The notes under the pieces were generated by a model. It was not told the DNA's origin, made no database searches, and saw nothing but the letters and a program-made list of their open reading frames with translations. This document shows positions 1-10,262 of a stretch of DNA of 64,000 nucleotides, piece after piece (position 1 is the first letter of the stretch; every line of letters begins with the position of its first letter). The translations under genes were made by a program, and so were the position numbers. The stretch covers positions 1 through 64,000 of the forward strand of contig NZ_JAAONZ010000006.1 in assembly GCF_011602365.1 (NCBI RefSeq), written 5' to 3'. Source of the DNA: Pseudomaricurvus hydrocarbonicus. GTDB lineage: Bacteria; Pseudomonadota; Gammaproteobacteria; Pseudomonadales; Cellvibrionaceae.

Positions 1-1423
1 GGTGCGATAGGTGCCCAGACCGTCAAAATTTTCCAGCGTCAGACCCAGCGGGTCCATGATTTTGTGGCATCCGGCACAGGAGGGTTCGGTGCGGTGAGCT
101 TGCAGCCGCTCCCTGGCGGTGAGTACGCTGGCATTGGATGGGTCCTGCACGATGCTGATATTCACATTCGCCGGCGGATCGGGGACGTCCTGACACAAAA
201 AGATATCTCGCGCCGCCAGCCCCCGCAAGGTGGGCGATGAACGCCCCGGATGCGCGTGCAGGGCCAGAAAAGAAATGTGGCTCTGAATGCCAGCGCGGTT
301 AGCGTCCACCGAAAACTCTGTTTTTTTCCCAGCCATGGCGCGTCGGCACCGGCAGCCGGTAAACAACCCCCAAAGCGCGGGTCAGATAGGCTTCACGGGT
401 GGTGAATAGATCCCGGTAGTCTGCATTTTGAGTGATGAGCAGGTCGGTGATGATGCGCAGCGTTTGCTCCTGCGAATCGGCCACCACCTCCGAATTGAAC
501 GCCGGGTAGATCAGCGGGTCTTTGGCCAGATCAGCAAACAAATCGAACTGCAGCATGTCCTCAAAAAATGCCCGCACGGCCTGCTCAAAATGAGGCGACT
601 GCAGCAGGCGATCGACTTGCTGTTCGAGCCCGGCCTCGGTATTCAAATCACCGGCAGCCGCGGCCCGCAGGAGTTCAGCATCAGGAGTCGAGTTGGTTAA
701 AAAATAATTGTGCCGGGTAGCTTTGGAAAACGCATCCAGCTGCACAACACCGGCCGTCTCGGCTGCCGTACTGTTGATTCCGGTCTGCGTTGGGGTTTCA
801 GTGTGTTCAATACGCAGCAAAAAATCTGGCGCCACCATCATGCCCGACAAGGCGTATTTGAGGCCCTCGTAAAAGCTGCCCAAGTACTCCTGCCCCGTAC
901 GGGCTGCGCCCACAAACCGGGCAACTTCCTGATCGGTTAACGGACGGCGAAACAATGGTGGGCCGTACTGTTGCACAAACAAGGTCGCGCATGCGGCATC
1001 AAATTGAGATTCGGAGTGTGGGGTGCACGGTACCAGTTGGGAACGTTTTTCTTCGCTGACAACCACGGTCGCCACACTGCGTGCGGCTGCATCATATTGC
1101 TCGATACTGATGGCCGAGATACCCGCTTCACTGCTGCCCACCGCCAGCAAACCTTCTGCACGTAAACCTTTGCCGAAGCGCGCAACCACGGGAATGTCGG
1201 CACCGAAGATATCGGCAACCGTTGCCCGATATTACGATTCACTCAATTGCCGCATGACCGTCGGGCCGCCTACCGGCTCTGGTTCCTGGTTGGCAACATC
1301 GCTGTTGTCGCAGCCGGTCAGCCCCAACAATAAACCCGAAGCCAGTGCCAGGCCGCTTTTTTTAACCATCAGCCCTGAAAACAACCAATTCCATCTCTGC
1401 GCATGGCTTTGTTTAGTAACCAT
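1..1423 (-). pseudogene. DUF1592/DUF1588 family lipoprotein gene, interrupted and cut by the window edge
   Basis: The start at 1423 gives a lipoprotein signal ending in a lipobox (LLGLTGC). After MRQLSES comes an in-frame TAA at 1232-1234, and the same frame then continues YRATVADIFGADIP, the usual start of the DUF1587/DUF1592 region, so the stop most likely replaced a CAA. The frame runs on through FRRPLTDQEVARF (DUF1592) and LFTTREAYLTRAL to a second lesion. In a run of seven A (plus-strand T, about 331-337) the frame is lost, and reading stops at 299. With one A fewer it continues as SFLALHAHPGRSSPTLRG and CAGCHKIMDPLGLTLENFD, the DUF1588 motif with a CxxCH-like haem or metal site, and runs off the left edge. 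Family members are secreted proteins of unknown or polymer-degrading role. It overlaps the upstream gene by 11 bases, so the two are probably co-transcribed. The cause may be decay or assembly error. Confidence 0.75.
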
Positions 1424-2609
1424 CGTCAGTCTCCGTTTGTTTCAAGGCATCATTAATGCTTTGGGTTTTCACATCCACCACAAAGGCCGGAATAGCGGTA
1501 ACGCGATACTGAGTCGATATCGACGTGCATCGTCCGGTGTTCGGATCCGGGTTGCCGTCCGCCAATTGATAGAGGGCGTGATAGGCTCCCGGACAACTGT
1601 GACCCAAGACTCGCGCGGCACCATTGGCTGTCCCCAGCCTCAATTTTAATGACGCCAGCTCTCCCTGACTGTCTTTGCCACTGCGATAGCCGTACTGCAG
1701 GTCATACATGGTTTCTACCGGGGTATAGCCCGCCAGGTAACTGTCCAGGACACCGTCTTCGGAGAGCGTCATCTGCAATTGCGCATCCTGCAGCTCTCGC
1801 TCCAGACGCAGGCTGTTTACAATGCTGTGAAACCTCACGGTTACTGGCTCAGTGATGAGCACACCATTTTGAATTTTACCGCGCGTGGTGGCCCGAAAAC
1901 GCGGATCCTGATCCATGGCGTAGGTGGCGTATTGCAGCGGGTTGCGACCGGGGCTCAGGCGAATGGGGTCGGCGTTGGCGTACAGCCCTACCTCAACCTC
2001 GTCATCGTTGTTGAGATCATCCACACCGCTTACGGAAATGAGAATGCCCCAGGCGCCGGTGAGCATTTCGATGCCATAGGTGTTGGAAGCCCCACTGGTT
2101 TGAAAGGAACGGCTGCACCCCACCAACCGGTAGAACTGATTATCGACACCGGCTTCACCGTTGATGCCGATAAAGTCTGAATGATGACAGGAATTGGCGT
2201 CGTTGCTTGTGCCAACCGGGGTATTCACCCCATCCATATTGATGCCGGGTACAGCCACGTCGCTGCGCTTGACGGTGCGAAAGTGAGGGTCTGGCCCGCC
2301 GGCCTCCGGATTCATGCACAGGTTTTGCCCATTGGCCGCCGTGGCGATTTTCCAGCCACCCTGGTCCAGCCGGCTGCCGTAGTCTTTATCCGACTCACCC
2401 TGATGACGTTTGGCTTCCGGCGTAAGCTGAAAAATTTCCACAGGGTTTAAGCTCATGCCGTCTGGGCAGGTGTCGGCATCTTTGGCGTCAGGCCCTAAGG
2501 CATAACTGATTTTGGACACCACAAACCCGGCCTTGCCTCCCTGTACAAAAGGAGCGTCCACCGCAGCGGTCGCCGGGTGCAAAAACAGTGCGGAGGGAGG
2601 GCTGATCAA
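1413..2609 (-). CDS. Secreted protein of unknown function, partner of DUF1592 gene
   Basis: This is a protein of about 398 residues that I do not recognise as an enzyme. After a short hydrophobic start (SALFLHPATAA) it reads VDAPFVQGGKAGFVVSKISYALGP, typical of a mature secreted protein, and it holds several Cys (CPDGM, CMNPEAGG, CHHSDF, CTSIS) that could pair in disulfides. The only start in frame after the upstream TAA is a TTG at 2609, and the signal peptide is short with no charged N-terminus. The true N-terminus may therefore be lost or shifted, in keeping with the broken downstream gene. The stop overlaps the first codons of the DUF1592 gene, so the two form an operon. The pairing with a DUF1592 lipoprotein suggests a shared envelope function, which is inference. 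Confidence 0.6.
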   Translation of the reverse strand: MISPPSALFLHPATAAVDAPFVQGGKAGFVVSKISYALGPDAKDADTCPDGMSLNPVEIFQLTPEAKRHQGESDKDYGSRLDQGGWKIATAANGQNLCMNPEAGGPDPHFRTVKRSDVAVPGINMDGVNTPVGTSNDANSCHHSDFIGINGEAGVDNQFYRLVGCSRSFQTSGASNTYGIEMLTGAWGILISVSGVDDLNNDDEVEVGLYANADPIRLSPGRNPLQYATYAMDQDPRFRATTRGKIQNGVLITEPVTVRFHSIVNSLRLERELQDAQLQMTLSEDGVLDSYLAGYTPVETMYDLQYGYRSGKDSQGELASLKLRLGTANGAARVLGHSCPGAYHALYQLADGNPDPNTGRCTSISTQYRVTAIPAFVVDVKTQSINDALKQTETDDGY

Positions 2610-2699
2610 ATCTATCGCTTAAGCTCTGACAGATTCCATTGAATAACAGCTCATCATTTTACAGCGCGGCTATGAGTGGCCGCTGATGAGCTGCCGCCA

Positions 2700-3092
2700 T
2701 TATTCTTTATCAAGATGGATCTTCACGTTCTTCACCGTATTGGATAAGACATCCAGACCAAAAATCGGAGTCCCGGTTCCTTTCTTGATCAACACATCTT
2801 CGCCGTCGTCGCGCTCAACGTTATAGGCGCCCCTTGGCAACTTACTTTGCAAGGACTCAACGACCGCCTTGGCCACCATATTTTCGCGGGTGCCTTTGCT
2901 GACGAGTGTCGTAATTTCCAGCGGGATGCCCCCTTCAGGTGAAATGCGCACCGTAATGGCACCGTCTGAGTTGGCTGAGCCATTGAACTCCATCCGCCAT
3001 TTATTGGACATATCCGCCATCGCAGCCTGACTGAAAACAAACAGCGAAATCAGCATCAGCGGCAAAGCGGCAACGCGGTGTCTGACGTTCAT
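2700..3092 (-). CDS. Small secreted protein of unknown function
   Basis: This encodes 130 residues with a clear signal peptide (MNVRHRVAALPLMLISLFVFSQ, cleavage probably after AMA). The mature part (DMSNKWRMEF...) is rich in beta-type segments and Val/Ile/Lys and has no Cys, so a small periplasmic beta domain is plausible. An upstream purine-rich GGAGAA (minus strand, just before 3092) is a good ribosome site and supports this start. It is read in the same direction as the DUF1592 pair but is separated from it by about 90 bases. I assign no family. Confidence 0.65.
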   Translation of the reverse strand: MNVRHRVAALPLMLISLFVFSQAAMADMSNKWRMEFNGSANSDGAITVRISPEGGIPLEITTLVSKGTRENMVAKAVVESLQSKLPRGAYNVERDDGEDVLIKKGTGTPIFGLDVLSNTVKNVKIHLDKE

Positions 3093-3659
3093 AGTATTCT
3101 CCTTGAAAAGGTGCTTTTATCAGTGGATTTTTTACGTCAAAATTTTGTGCCTTTGGGATACAACCTTTCCAATATAGGAGTAGAAACCCATATGTTCCAA
3201 TTTTTATAGGATGTGATTCAGTTTTTAAACTTATCTCCGGACTGGATTTTCTCAAGACCATAATTCTGTCGTCTAAGTTATTTCTCTAACCTTGACGAAC
3301 AATTTAGGATCAAATTCAGTTTTCCAGAGTGCACAAAAAAGGTTACCCGTTTATAAAACACAGTGTAACGCCAACATCTGAGTCACCCGCACTTGTATTA
3401 ACTGAACATGCAATGATGCTATAGGGTCAGAAGCCAGTAAGATATAGACTTCAGAAGCAGAAAAATATTTTTGGCTTTTGAAGTAAACGTTTTCCTCGTT
3501 ATAACCAACTTTTTCGGCTCATGAGTTTTACGAAGCCAGCGGCATGAGCACGGAGTGTAACAATAATGGCAACCGCCCCAAAATTTTGGAACAAACCGGT
3601 GAACACTCTCGTCAAGCTTCACGAGGAACGGATACACGTTCCAGAGCGTGACCGATATC
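3093..3659. other. Intergenic region, no gene seen
   Basis: This AT-rich stretch lies between a leftward and a rightward gene and should hold both promoters. The short open frames show no family features or convincing ribosome sites. No strong hairpin was seen. Confidence 0.5.
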
Positions 3660-4811
3660 ATGGTCACTAACAACTCATCGCACCAAGTCATCATTCTCGG
3701 AGCCGGCACCTCGGGGTTATCCTTGGCGTATCAATTGTTGCAGCAGGGGGTTCAACCACTGCTCTTAGACGAAGCCTCAGTGGTCGCCTCCTCATGGCGT
3801 AAACGGCATCCACAACTGTCGCTCAATACTCATCGGCTGCTGTCCGGTTTACCCGGAATGCCTCTCGAAAAAAGTCTGGGCGCGTTCGTAACGCGAGATG
3901 ATTACATCGCCTATCTCGAAGCCTATGCGACACATTTACGTCACCGATATCAATTGAAGATCCGCTTTCAGACTCATGCCATCAAGGTGGAACCCTGGAA
4001 AACCGGATGGCAGGTTATCTCTCATCAAGGTTATTTCCGCAGCAAACAGCTCGTCGTCGCCACGGGGACGGACAGAATTCCCTATTGGCCCCGGTGGCCA
4101 GGACTGGATCATTTTCTGAGATCCGGTCCGCCATCCAACAGAATGGTTCACGCTGCCGGTTTTGGACACGTTGAAGAATACGACGATAAAGCCATTTTGA
4201 TTGTCGGCGGCGCTAATTCCGGAATTGATATTGCTAACCATTTGATTCAGCGCGGGCGTTTTAAATCCCTCACCATTTCCATGCGTCATGGGGCGCATTT
4301 ATTGCCCACCCGGATAGCCGGGTTTCCCGTGCAATTGATCAGTCCGATGTTGAATAAATTACCCCTTTGGCTACAGGACCAGTTAACCCACGGCCTTTCC
4401 CGTCTCTGTTTTGGTGACTTGCGTCCCTATGGTATCCGCACCCCCACAACAGGTCTCGCCACGCGACTGGCAATGGATGGCGTGGCTCCCGGTTTTGATC
4501 AGGGCCTGGTGAAAGCCCTCAAAAGCAGACGGATTGAAGTCGTACCGGATATTGATCGATTGAGCAGTGACAGCGTGATATTCAACAACGGCCAGCAGAA
4601 GTGCGTTGACAGCATTATTTGCGCAACCGGTTATCGCAACGGGTTGCGCCACCTGTTACCGCAAGCCTGTATTGGTCCTGACAATACCTGTCATGAACTG
4701 CCCGGGCTTTGGATATTTGGAATGAATCCGAAACTGGAAGGCAATGTGTACGCCAGGTGCCGGGAAGCAGAACAGCTCGCCAAAGAAATTTACCGTGAAT
4801 TGTCCCAATAA
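3660..4811 (+). CDS. Flavin-containing monooxygenase-type oxidoreductase
   Basis: A two-dinucleotide-binding-fold flavoprotein of about 383 residues. The FAD site GAGTSG is near residues 14-19 (after VIIL) and a second Rossmann motif for NAD(P), IVGGANSGID, is near residue 180. CATGYR near the C-terminus is the ATG motif of this superfamily, and GLWIFGMNPKLEG follows it. These features match the FMO/CzcO-like group that oxygenates N or S, or acts in Baeyer-Villiger chemistry. The substrate is unknown. An upstream GTG at 3648 would add four residues, but neither start has a strong ribosome site and I prefer the ATG. The gene stands alone, followed by a perfect 14-bp hairpin. Confidence 0.8.
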   Translation: MVTNNSSHQVIILGAGTSGLSLAYQLLQQGVQPLLLDEASVVASSWRKRHPQLSLNTHRLLSGLPGMPLEKSLGAFVTRDDYIAYLEAYATHLRHRYQLKIRFQTHAIKVEPWKTGWQVISHQGYFRSKQLVVATGTDRIPYWPRWPGLDHFLRSGPPSNRMVHAAGFGHVEEYDDKAILIVGGANSGIDIANHLIQRGRFKSLTISMRHGAHLLPTRIAGFPVQLISPMLNKLPLWLQDQLTHGLSRLCFGDLRPYGIRTPTTGLATRLAMDGVAPGFDQGLVKALKSRRIEVVPDIDRLSSDSVIFNNGQQKCVDSIICATGYRNGLRHLLPQACIGPDNTCHELPGLWIFGMNPKLEGNVYARCREAEQLAKEIYRELSQ

Positions 4812-4967
4812 GCCCCGCCAGCACCGCACGTATTCATCAAGACCATCGTGTCCATCAAAATACCATCAAAGACCCAATCCTTGTTTGAAAACAGAGCAGA
4901 CACAGAGGCCTTAGAGACACCCGCCCCTGAGTACGCCTCAATCAGGGCGCTTTGAGAATCACTGAGA

Positions 4968-5002
4968 ATAACCGCGACACCGTGTGAAGGTGTCGCGGTT
5001 AT
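4968..5002. terminator. Strong hairpin between convergent genes
   Basis: A perfect 14-bp inverted repeat, ATAACCGCGACACC / GGTGTCGCGGTTAT, with a 7-base loop lies between the monooxygenase and the PEP-CTERM gene, which converge here. There is no T-run on either side, so termination is inferred from position and stem strength. Confidence 0.6.
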
Positions 5003-5050
5003 CAGGTTGATCACCACCCCTGCTGCGGGTGGATGTGGGAGTAAGTCGGA

Positions 5051-5758
5051 TCAGCAGCTTGTGTTGCGGCGAGACAATTTGCAGCGAGACAACAAGCTGG
5101 ATGCAAACCGAAACGCAAGCAGAGCGGCACCAAACAACGCCAGAGTTCCTGGAACAGGAACCCGGCCAGGTGGACCATCGCCAATGAGCTTGGATGAGGC
5201 TGCGGTATAGGTCCGCAAAACGCCTTCAAGACTCTGCACTCTCATGCCAATGGCCTGGGTCGCAAATTCACTGGCCGTCAAACCCGCCCCGAACATTTCA
5301 AACATGAGGGTTTGCACAAGCCCCGCTGGACTGCCCGATAGCCCGAGAGCGATGGTGATGTCAAAGCCCGTCCCAAGAGAACCGACGCCACCGTGGAACA
5401 AATCACAGCCATTTGCAATTTGACACTCACCGGTAATGATCCCTGAAGGATCTTCATTGCCATTATTGGCTATGGTCAACGGCAACAGAGATTCATCGGC
5501 AATTTGAAAACCCAGGCCAAGAATATCCCCCTGGGTTAAACCCGGATTTATCGGGCTGGCAATGTCAGCCGTCACCTTGACACCCCCGACAATATCCGAG
5601 ACTGTGACTTGCGCATAAAAGCCACCGCCATTAGTCACATCTTCCAAATTCGCGACGATCATGGCAGCGTTCGCGGCAACTGCGGTGAACAGCCCCAAAA
5701 ACAACCCCACACATATTGACCGACAACCCCTTATCCTATTTTTAACTTTTATTTCCAT
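5051..5758 (-). CDS. PEP-CTERM sorting-domain protein
   Basis: About 235 residues from the ATG at 5758. The N-terminus is a signal peptide (KNRIRGCRSICVGLFLGLF, then AANA). The C-terminus has the PEP-CTERM signature, PVPGTLALFGAALLAFR followed by a basic tail (SRCKLSRR). This directs proteins to exosortase processing and export with exopolysaccharide in biofilm-forming Gram-negative bacteria. The body between (YAQVTVSDIVGG, GDILGLGFQIAD) is Gly/Ile-rich and has paired Cys (GECQIANGC). Longer in-frame starts exist up to 5887, but 5758 puts the signal peptide at the N-terminus and has a GGGAT-type site upstream. No exosortase is in the window. Confidence 0.8.
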   Translation of the reverse strand: MEIKVKNRIRGCRSICVGLFLGLFTAVAANAAMIVANLEDVTNGGGFYAQVTVSDIVGGVKVTADIASPINPGLTQGDILGLGFQIADESLLPLTIANNGNEDPSGIITGECQIANGCDLFHGGVGSLGTGFDITIALGLSGSPAGLVQTLMFEMFGAGLTASEFATQAIGMRVQSLEGVLRTYTAASSKLIGDGPPGRVPVPGTLALFGAALLAFRFASSLLSRCKLSRRNTSC

Positions 5759-6092
5759 ATCTCTATCCCTAAATTCCAACATTCTCCAATAGGTCATCTC
5801 GAAAAAATGACAGTTATTGTTACTTTCTCCCTTACGGATACTACTAACGCCGTCTAGCAAATACTGATCCAATGTAAAAATTCTCATTTATTTCAATGAG
5901 TTACCAAACTAAAGCGTGCGATACCGAGCGCTTTTGTAAAAAAAGCTGACGTTCAATCCACCCATCATCCTCCCCTTTCTGAGTCGGGTCGGGGAGGGAT
6001 GGCGACGGTGTAATAGCCCTATAATCTCTGGGCTTATTGCCGCCAAACCGGCATAATCGCCCCCTTTTATTATTTCAGAGCGAGGTTCCCTC
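5759..6092. other. Divergent intergenic region with one hairpin
   Basis: This region separates the leftward PEP-CTERM gene from rightward yjdM and must hold both promoters. It contains an imperfect inverted repeat, CATCCTCCCC at 5966-5975 and GGGGAGGGATG at 5991-6001. No gene was seen. Confidence 0.45.
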
Positions 6093-6434
6093 ATGAGCGA
6101 TCTGCCCAACTGTCCACAATGCAGCTCCGCGTACACCTACGAAGACCGCAACCTTTTTGTCTGTCCCGAGTGCGGCCACGAGTGGTCAGCCGCCGATAGC
6201 GCTGAAGAGTCGGCGGATGAGCTGATCGTCAAAGACTCCAACGGCAACCTGTTGAGTGATGGTGATACCGTCACAGTGATCAAGGATTTGAAGGTCAAAG
6301 GCTCATCTTCTGTGGTGAAGGTGGGAACCAAGGTGAAAAACATCCGTTTGGTGGAAGGCGACCACGACATTGATTGTAAAGTCGATGGCATCGGCCCCAT
6401 GAAATTAAAATCGGAGTTTGTGAAGAAAGCCTAG
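6093..6434 (+). CDS. yjdM: YjdM/PhnA-like zinc-ribbon protein
   Basis: The protein has 113 residues. The N-terminal zinc ribbon shows CPQC at about residues 7-10 and CPEC at 25-28 with GHEW following. The C-terminal half ([20 protein letters not shown], then [21 protein letters not shown]) is the standard PhnA/YjdM domain and the length is normal. The Escherichia coli protein was once linked to phosphonate use, but the family's role is not established. GAGG about 10 bases upstream supports the ATG. It stands alone. Confidence 0.92.
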   Translation: MSDLPNCPQCSSAYTYEDRNLFVCPECGHEWSAADSAEESADELIVKDSNGNLLSDGDTVTVIKDLKVKGSSSVVKVGTKVKNIRLVEGDHDIDCKVDGIGPMKLKSEFVKKA

Positions 6435-6873
6435 GCCCAAAGCCCGCATCCAGGGATACCTTGTGGTGATCAGCAAAGCATCCGGCGTCCAGCTTTTAAA
6501 GCATGAAGCGCCGGGTATCTAAAAGCCCGAGGTCTATCTACAGCACCCATGTCTACAGCACCCATGAATGGCGTGCACTGTTCATTTCCGAGCTCGCAAC
6601 CCGGTCCTTGTGGGCAACCGCGGCATCGCAGGCAAACCGGTTGCAAGCCCGGTTTGGCCTAATTTCTCTTTTGACCAAGTTTCTCTTTGGCCAAGCTTCT
6701 CTTTCATCCAAGCTTCCTTGTCATCCATCCTAACGGTCTTAAGGATTGTGCATAAAGATCGCACAGTTAATTCAATCACCACCACACATAGCCTTTTCAC
6801 AGCATCCCTGCCCCTGATTCCTCCTGCGCCCGACTATACTGGAACCGATACAGATCTCTGAGGGCAACTCGAC
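6435..6873. other. Intergenic region with short imperfect tandem repeats
   Basis: No gene was seen. Two copies of CAGCACCCATG lie near 6541-6565. Three imperfect copies of a roughly 16-base unit related to CCAAGCTTCTCTTT lie at about 6661-6725. The promoter of the AsmA gene is probably in the last 100 bases. Confidence 0.45.
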
Positions 6874-9030
6874 ATGACATGGCGGAAACTTCTAAAGATC
6901 CTCTTGCTTTCGCTGGTCACGTTGCTGATGGTCGGCGTGCTCTACCTCTGGTTTGCCGATTTCAGTCGTTTTAAACCAAAGATCGAAACCGTTATCAGCG
7001 ACGCCACCGGGCGTGAGTTTCGTATCAACGGTGACTTCAAACTCAATGTCTTACCGACCCCCACCGTGCTGATTGAAAACGCCAGCCTTGCCAGCCCACC
7101 CTGGGGATCCGAACCCAGCATGCTCAAGGCCGGAAAAGCGTATGTTGAAATCGACCTATTATCCCTGCTGCGACAACCCATCATCGTTCGCAAGCTCATT
7201 CTTGATGACGTGCATGCTCTCTATGAAACCAACCCTGAGGGCGAAACCAACTGGGACATAGCCAAACCGTCCGAGGACAAACCCGAACCGGAAAACGACA
7301 CGACACAACCAACCCTGAAAATGCCGGTGGAAATCCAGGCCGCCGCCCTCCACAACATCCAGCTGCTGTATCGACAACCCGACAGTGAAGACTTCAAAGT
7401 GTTGCTCAAAAGCCTGGACATTACGGAATCTGAACCGGGACTTTGGTTACTACAAGCACTGGGGCAACTGCAAGGGCCAGGACAATGGTCGGATCTGCCC
7501 ATCACCCTGACCGCCAAGGTGACCAATAGCCATACTGATCTTGAGGTTACAGCCAAAGATGTCGTTCTCGCCTCCAGCTACGATTACCCGGAGGATTCCT
7601 TGGATTTCAGTGCAACCGTCACGACCCTGGACAAACTCGGCCAGCTGTTTGAGGTGGAAGAGCTGCCCGAAGAAGACCTCAAGCTCCAGGGCAACATTAA
7701 ACTGATTCAGGATCAGGTCGAACTGAAAAACGTGCAGGTAGGGCTGGGTGGCACACGACTCACCCTGAACGGTCAACTCGACAGCGCCGACAGCAGTGTG
7801 CGGATTTCCACGGAGGTAGCCGGTAATCTCCTCAGCGACCTGAAGCCAGGACTTCCGGCCATGCCGTTTGAGCTGCAAGCGGATATTTCCGCCAGCGCCA
7901 AGTCCGTCGACCTCAACCCGTTTAACCTTGTGGTTGGTGACAGTAACTTAAAAGGCACTGCTCGTTTAGAAAGCGGGGATGTGCCGCTGGTCAAGCTGGA
8001 AGCCCAGTCAACCCTGATCGACCTGTCGCCGTTGACTGACACGCCTGACGACTCACCGTCTGCGCAAGCTCCTAACTCCTCTGCCCCTAAACAGTCCGCC
8101 AGCGCTAAAAAATCCCGCTATGTGTTTGACGAAACACCCATCGACTTTGAAGCTTTGAACTCCATGCAGGTGGATATAAAGACCAGCATTGATCGCCTCA
8201 TTGTGTCTGAGAAGTCAGGCGTCGAGACCAAGCACGTCCTGCTGCAGGCCAAAACACAGAACCAAAGCTTAGTGATCGACAACAGCTTTGAAGGCAAGGT
8301 TTCCGGGATATTCGAAAGTCATGTGAAGATCACACCCGCTGGCGAGCAGTCAACCTTGGCCCTTAAGGCTCATGCCAAAGATTTTAAACTATCTACGCTA
8401 TCAGGACCCGATGTCCCGTCAGACCAGATCCCCAAAACCGCCATCGACGTAGACCTCCATACCAGCGGTGCGACCCCGCGAGCTCTGGCCTCCAGCCTGG
8501 ACGGAACGATGATGATAGATCAGGGTGCCGGGCGCGTCAGCAACGATCTGATCGAAAAGTTTTCCGGTGATATTCTTGCCCAGCTTTTGAATGCCCTGAA
8601 TCCATTTGCCAAAGAAGAAGAATTCACCAACTGGGAGTGCAGTGTTTTGGCCATAGACTTCGACTCCGGCCGGGGTGAGATAAACGGTTTTCTCCTGCAG
8701 AGTGAGAAATTGATGGTGGTCGGTGGTGGCGAGGTTGACCTGAATGATGAAAAACTCAACTTCGAATTCAATACCAAACCCCGCAAGGGTGTCGGCGTCA
8801 GTGCGGACATGTTCGTCACACCTTTCGTCAAGCTGTCGGGCACTTTGGCGCAACCCAGTGTCGGGCTGAATACCAAAGGGCTTTTACTCAGTGGTGGTGC
8901 CGCCTTCTTAACCGGGGGCATGTCTTTTCTGTACACCGGCCTGATGGACAGGGCCACTGCCGAAGCCGATCAGTGCGCCAAGGCCCGCAAAACCATCAAT
9001 TCCGCTACCGAAGCTTCAGCGCCCCAATAA
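6874..9030 (+). CDS. AsmA family protein
   Basis: The protein has 718 residues with an N-terminal signal anchor (LLKILLLSLVTLLMVGVLYL) followed by the AsmA opening FKPKIETVISDATGREFRI, in which the helix after the anchor and the ATGRE turn are typical. The C-terminal AsmA_2-like part (GRGEINGFLLQSEKLMVVG, LNFEFNTKPRKG) is also present. A Pro/Ser/Ala/Lys-rich linker lies near residues 395-415. AsmA proteins sit in the inner membrane and span toward the outer membrane, with a role in phospholipid transport and envelope integrity. GAGGG before the ATG supports the start. It is a single gene converging with a broken MFS gene. Confidence 0.9.
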   Translation: MTWRKLLKILLLSLVTLLMVGVLYLWFADFSRFKPKIETVISDATGREFRINGDFKLNVLPTPTVLIENASLASPPWGSEPSMLKAGKAYVEIDLLSLLRQPIIVRKLILDDVHALYETNPEGETNWDIAKPSEDKPEPENDTTQPTLKMPVEIQAAALHNIQLLYRQPDSEDFKVLLKSLDITESEPGLWLLQALGQLQGPGQWSDLPITLTAKVTNSHTDLEVTAKDVVLASSYDYPEDSLDFSATVTTLDKLGQLFEVEELPEEDLKLQGNIKLIQDQVELKNVQVGLGGTRLTLNGQLDSADSSVRISTEVAGNLLSDLKPGLPAMPFELQADISASAKSVDLNPFNLVVGDSNLKGTARLESGDVPLVKLEAQSTLIDLSPLTDTPDDSPSAQAPNSSAPKQSASAKKSRYVFDETPIDFEALNSMQVDIKTSIDRLIVSEKSGVETKHVLLQAKTQNQSLVIDNSFEGKVSGIFESHVKITPAGEQSTLALKAHAKDFKLSTLSGPDVPSDQIPKTAIDVDLHTSGATPRALASSLDGTMMIDQGAGRVSNDLIEKFSGDILAQLLNALNPFAKEEEFTNWECSVLAIDFDSGRGEINGFLLQSEKLMVVGGGEVDLNDEKLNFEFNTKPRKGVGVSADMFVTPFVKLSGTLAQPSVGLNTKGLLLSGGAAFLTGGMSFLYTGLMDRATAEADQCAKARKTINSATEASAPQ

Positions 9031-9077
9031 AACAGCGCATTGGTCCAGCGGTGTACCTCGCCGGGCAGTGAACACTG

Positions 9078-10262
9078 TCATGGCGTGGGCAACCGCTTGC
9101 GCTCTTGGGCACCATGCATCAGGTGATACAGCAGTACCGACATAACGGACAGAATGCCAAGCAGCAGATAAAGGTCGCCGTAGCCAAGATAGGGAACAAG
9201 CAGTCCCAGCAGATACGGGCCAAAACCCAGACCGGCGTCGACAAAAATAAAGAACGTGGACGTCGCCAAACCGATCCTGTCAGGCTCGACCATTTTAATG
9301 ACAATGGCCTGGATACAGATTTGTACGCTGCCAAACCCCAGCCCCAGAAACACAGCCCCGGCCAGCAGTACCAGCGCCGACTGAGCCAACCCCAAGCAAG
9401 CCAGTCCCACCCCCATCAGCACCAGGCTGGGATACATAATCATGTTTGCACCGCGGCTATCCATCATACGGCCCGCAAACGGTCGTGAAACCAGCACGGT
9501 GACGGCATAGACCATGAAAAAGAAACTGGCGGCATCCGCCAGGCCTTTTTCGATGGCATAGATGTTCAGGTAAGACAGCACACTGGAGTAAAAAACACCG
9601 GTGAGTAACATAACAGTGCACACCGGAATCACCTGCCGCTCCAGTAAATTGCCGAAGCGAAATCCTGCGTCAGACACAGCTCGCTGTTCATGGCTCAGCT
9701 CAGGCACCCTGAGCATCAGCCCAACAAAAAAACAGACCACGCTGATGCTGGTACAGAAAATCAGGATCACGTCAAAGTCGGTGCGCTGAATCATCAGGAT
9801 ACCGATGAAGGGACCTATCGCTGTGGCCAACGACGTACTGACCCCGAAATACCCCAGTCCTTCCCCGCGCCGGGTAACCGGTATCAGGTGTGCGACGACC
9901 GTCGCCGTCGCTGTTGCCACCACGCCAACCACAATACCGTGCAAAAAACGGTTCAGGATCAGAAAACCGATACCGGCTTAAAGGAAATACAACAGACAGG
10001 TAAGGATGGCGAGGAACAAGCCCACCGTCATACAGCGTTTGCGCCCAATCCGATCGAGGCCTTGCCCCGCCAGCAAGCGGCCCACCATGGCACCCACAAT
10101 AAACACACCCACCACCAGGCCCGATTGGCTGGCCGTAGCGTGCAACTCACGACTGGCGTAGAGGCCAATGACCACCACCAACAAATAAAACACCAGCACC
10201 AATAAAAAGTTCAACACCGAGACAATGATGAAGTCCCGTGTCCACAGTTGCGGTTGGGTCAT
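9078..10262 (-). pseudogene. MFS transporter interrupted by an in-frame TAA
   Basis: Two open segments in one frame form a single major-facilitator protein of about 394 codons. The first, from ATG 10262 (AAGGTAA upstream), encodes MTQPQLWTRDF and the conserved cytoplasmic loop GQGLDRIGRKR, and ends at a TAA at 9978-9980 after LLYFL. The same frame then continues AGIGFLILNRFLHGIVVG, the normal next helix with the RFLHG motif, through to the stop at 9078. No frame change is needed, so this is a single nonsense codon, probably from CAA. The second part could not make a working transporter alone. The substrate is unknown. It may be a real pseudogene or a base error. Confidence 0.8.

Noticed and set aside
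1232-9980. Two genes with in-frame TAA suggested that TAA might be read as glutamine
   Set aside because: Many intact genes here end in TAA at the expected family length (for example 4809-4811, 9028-9030, 28892-28894). The code is standard and the two stops are lesions.
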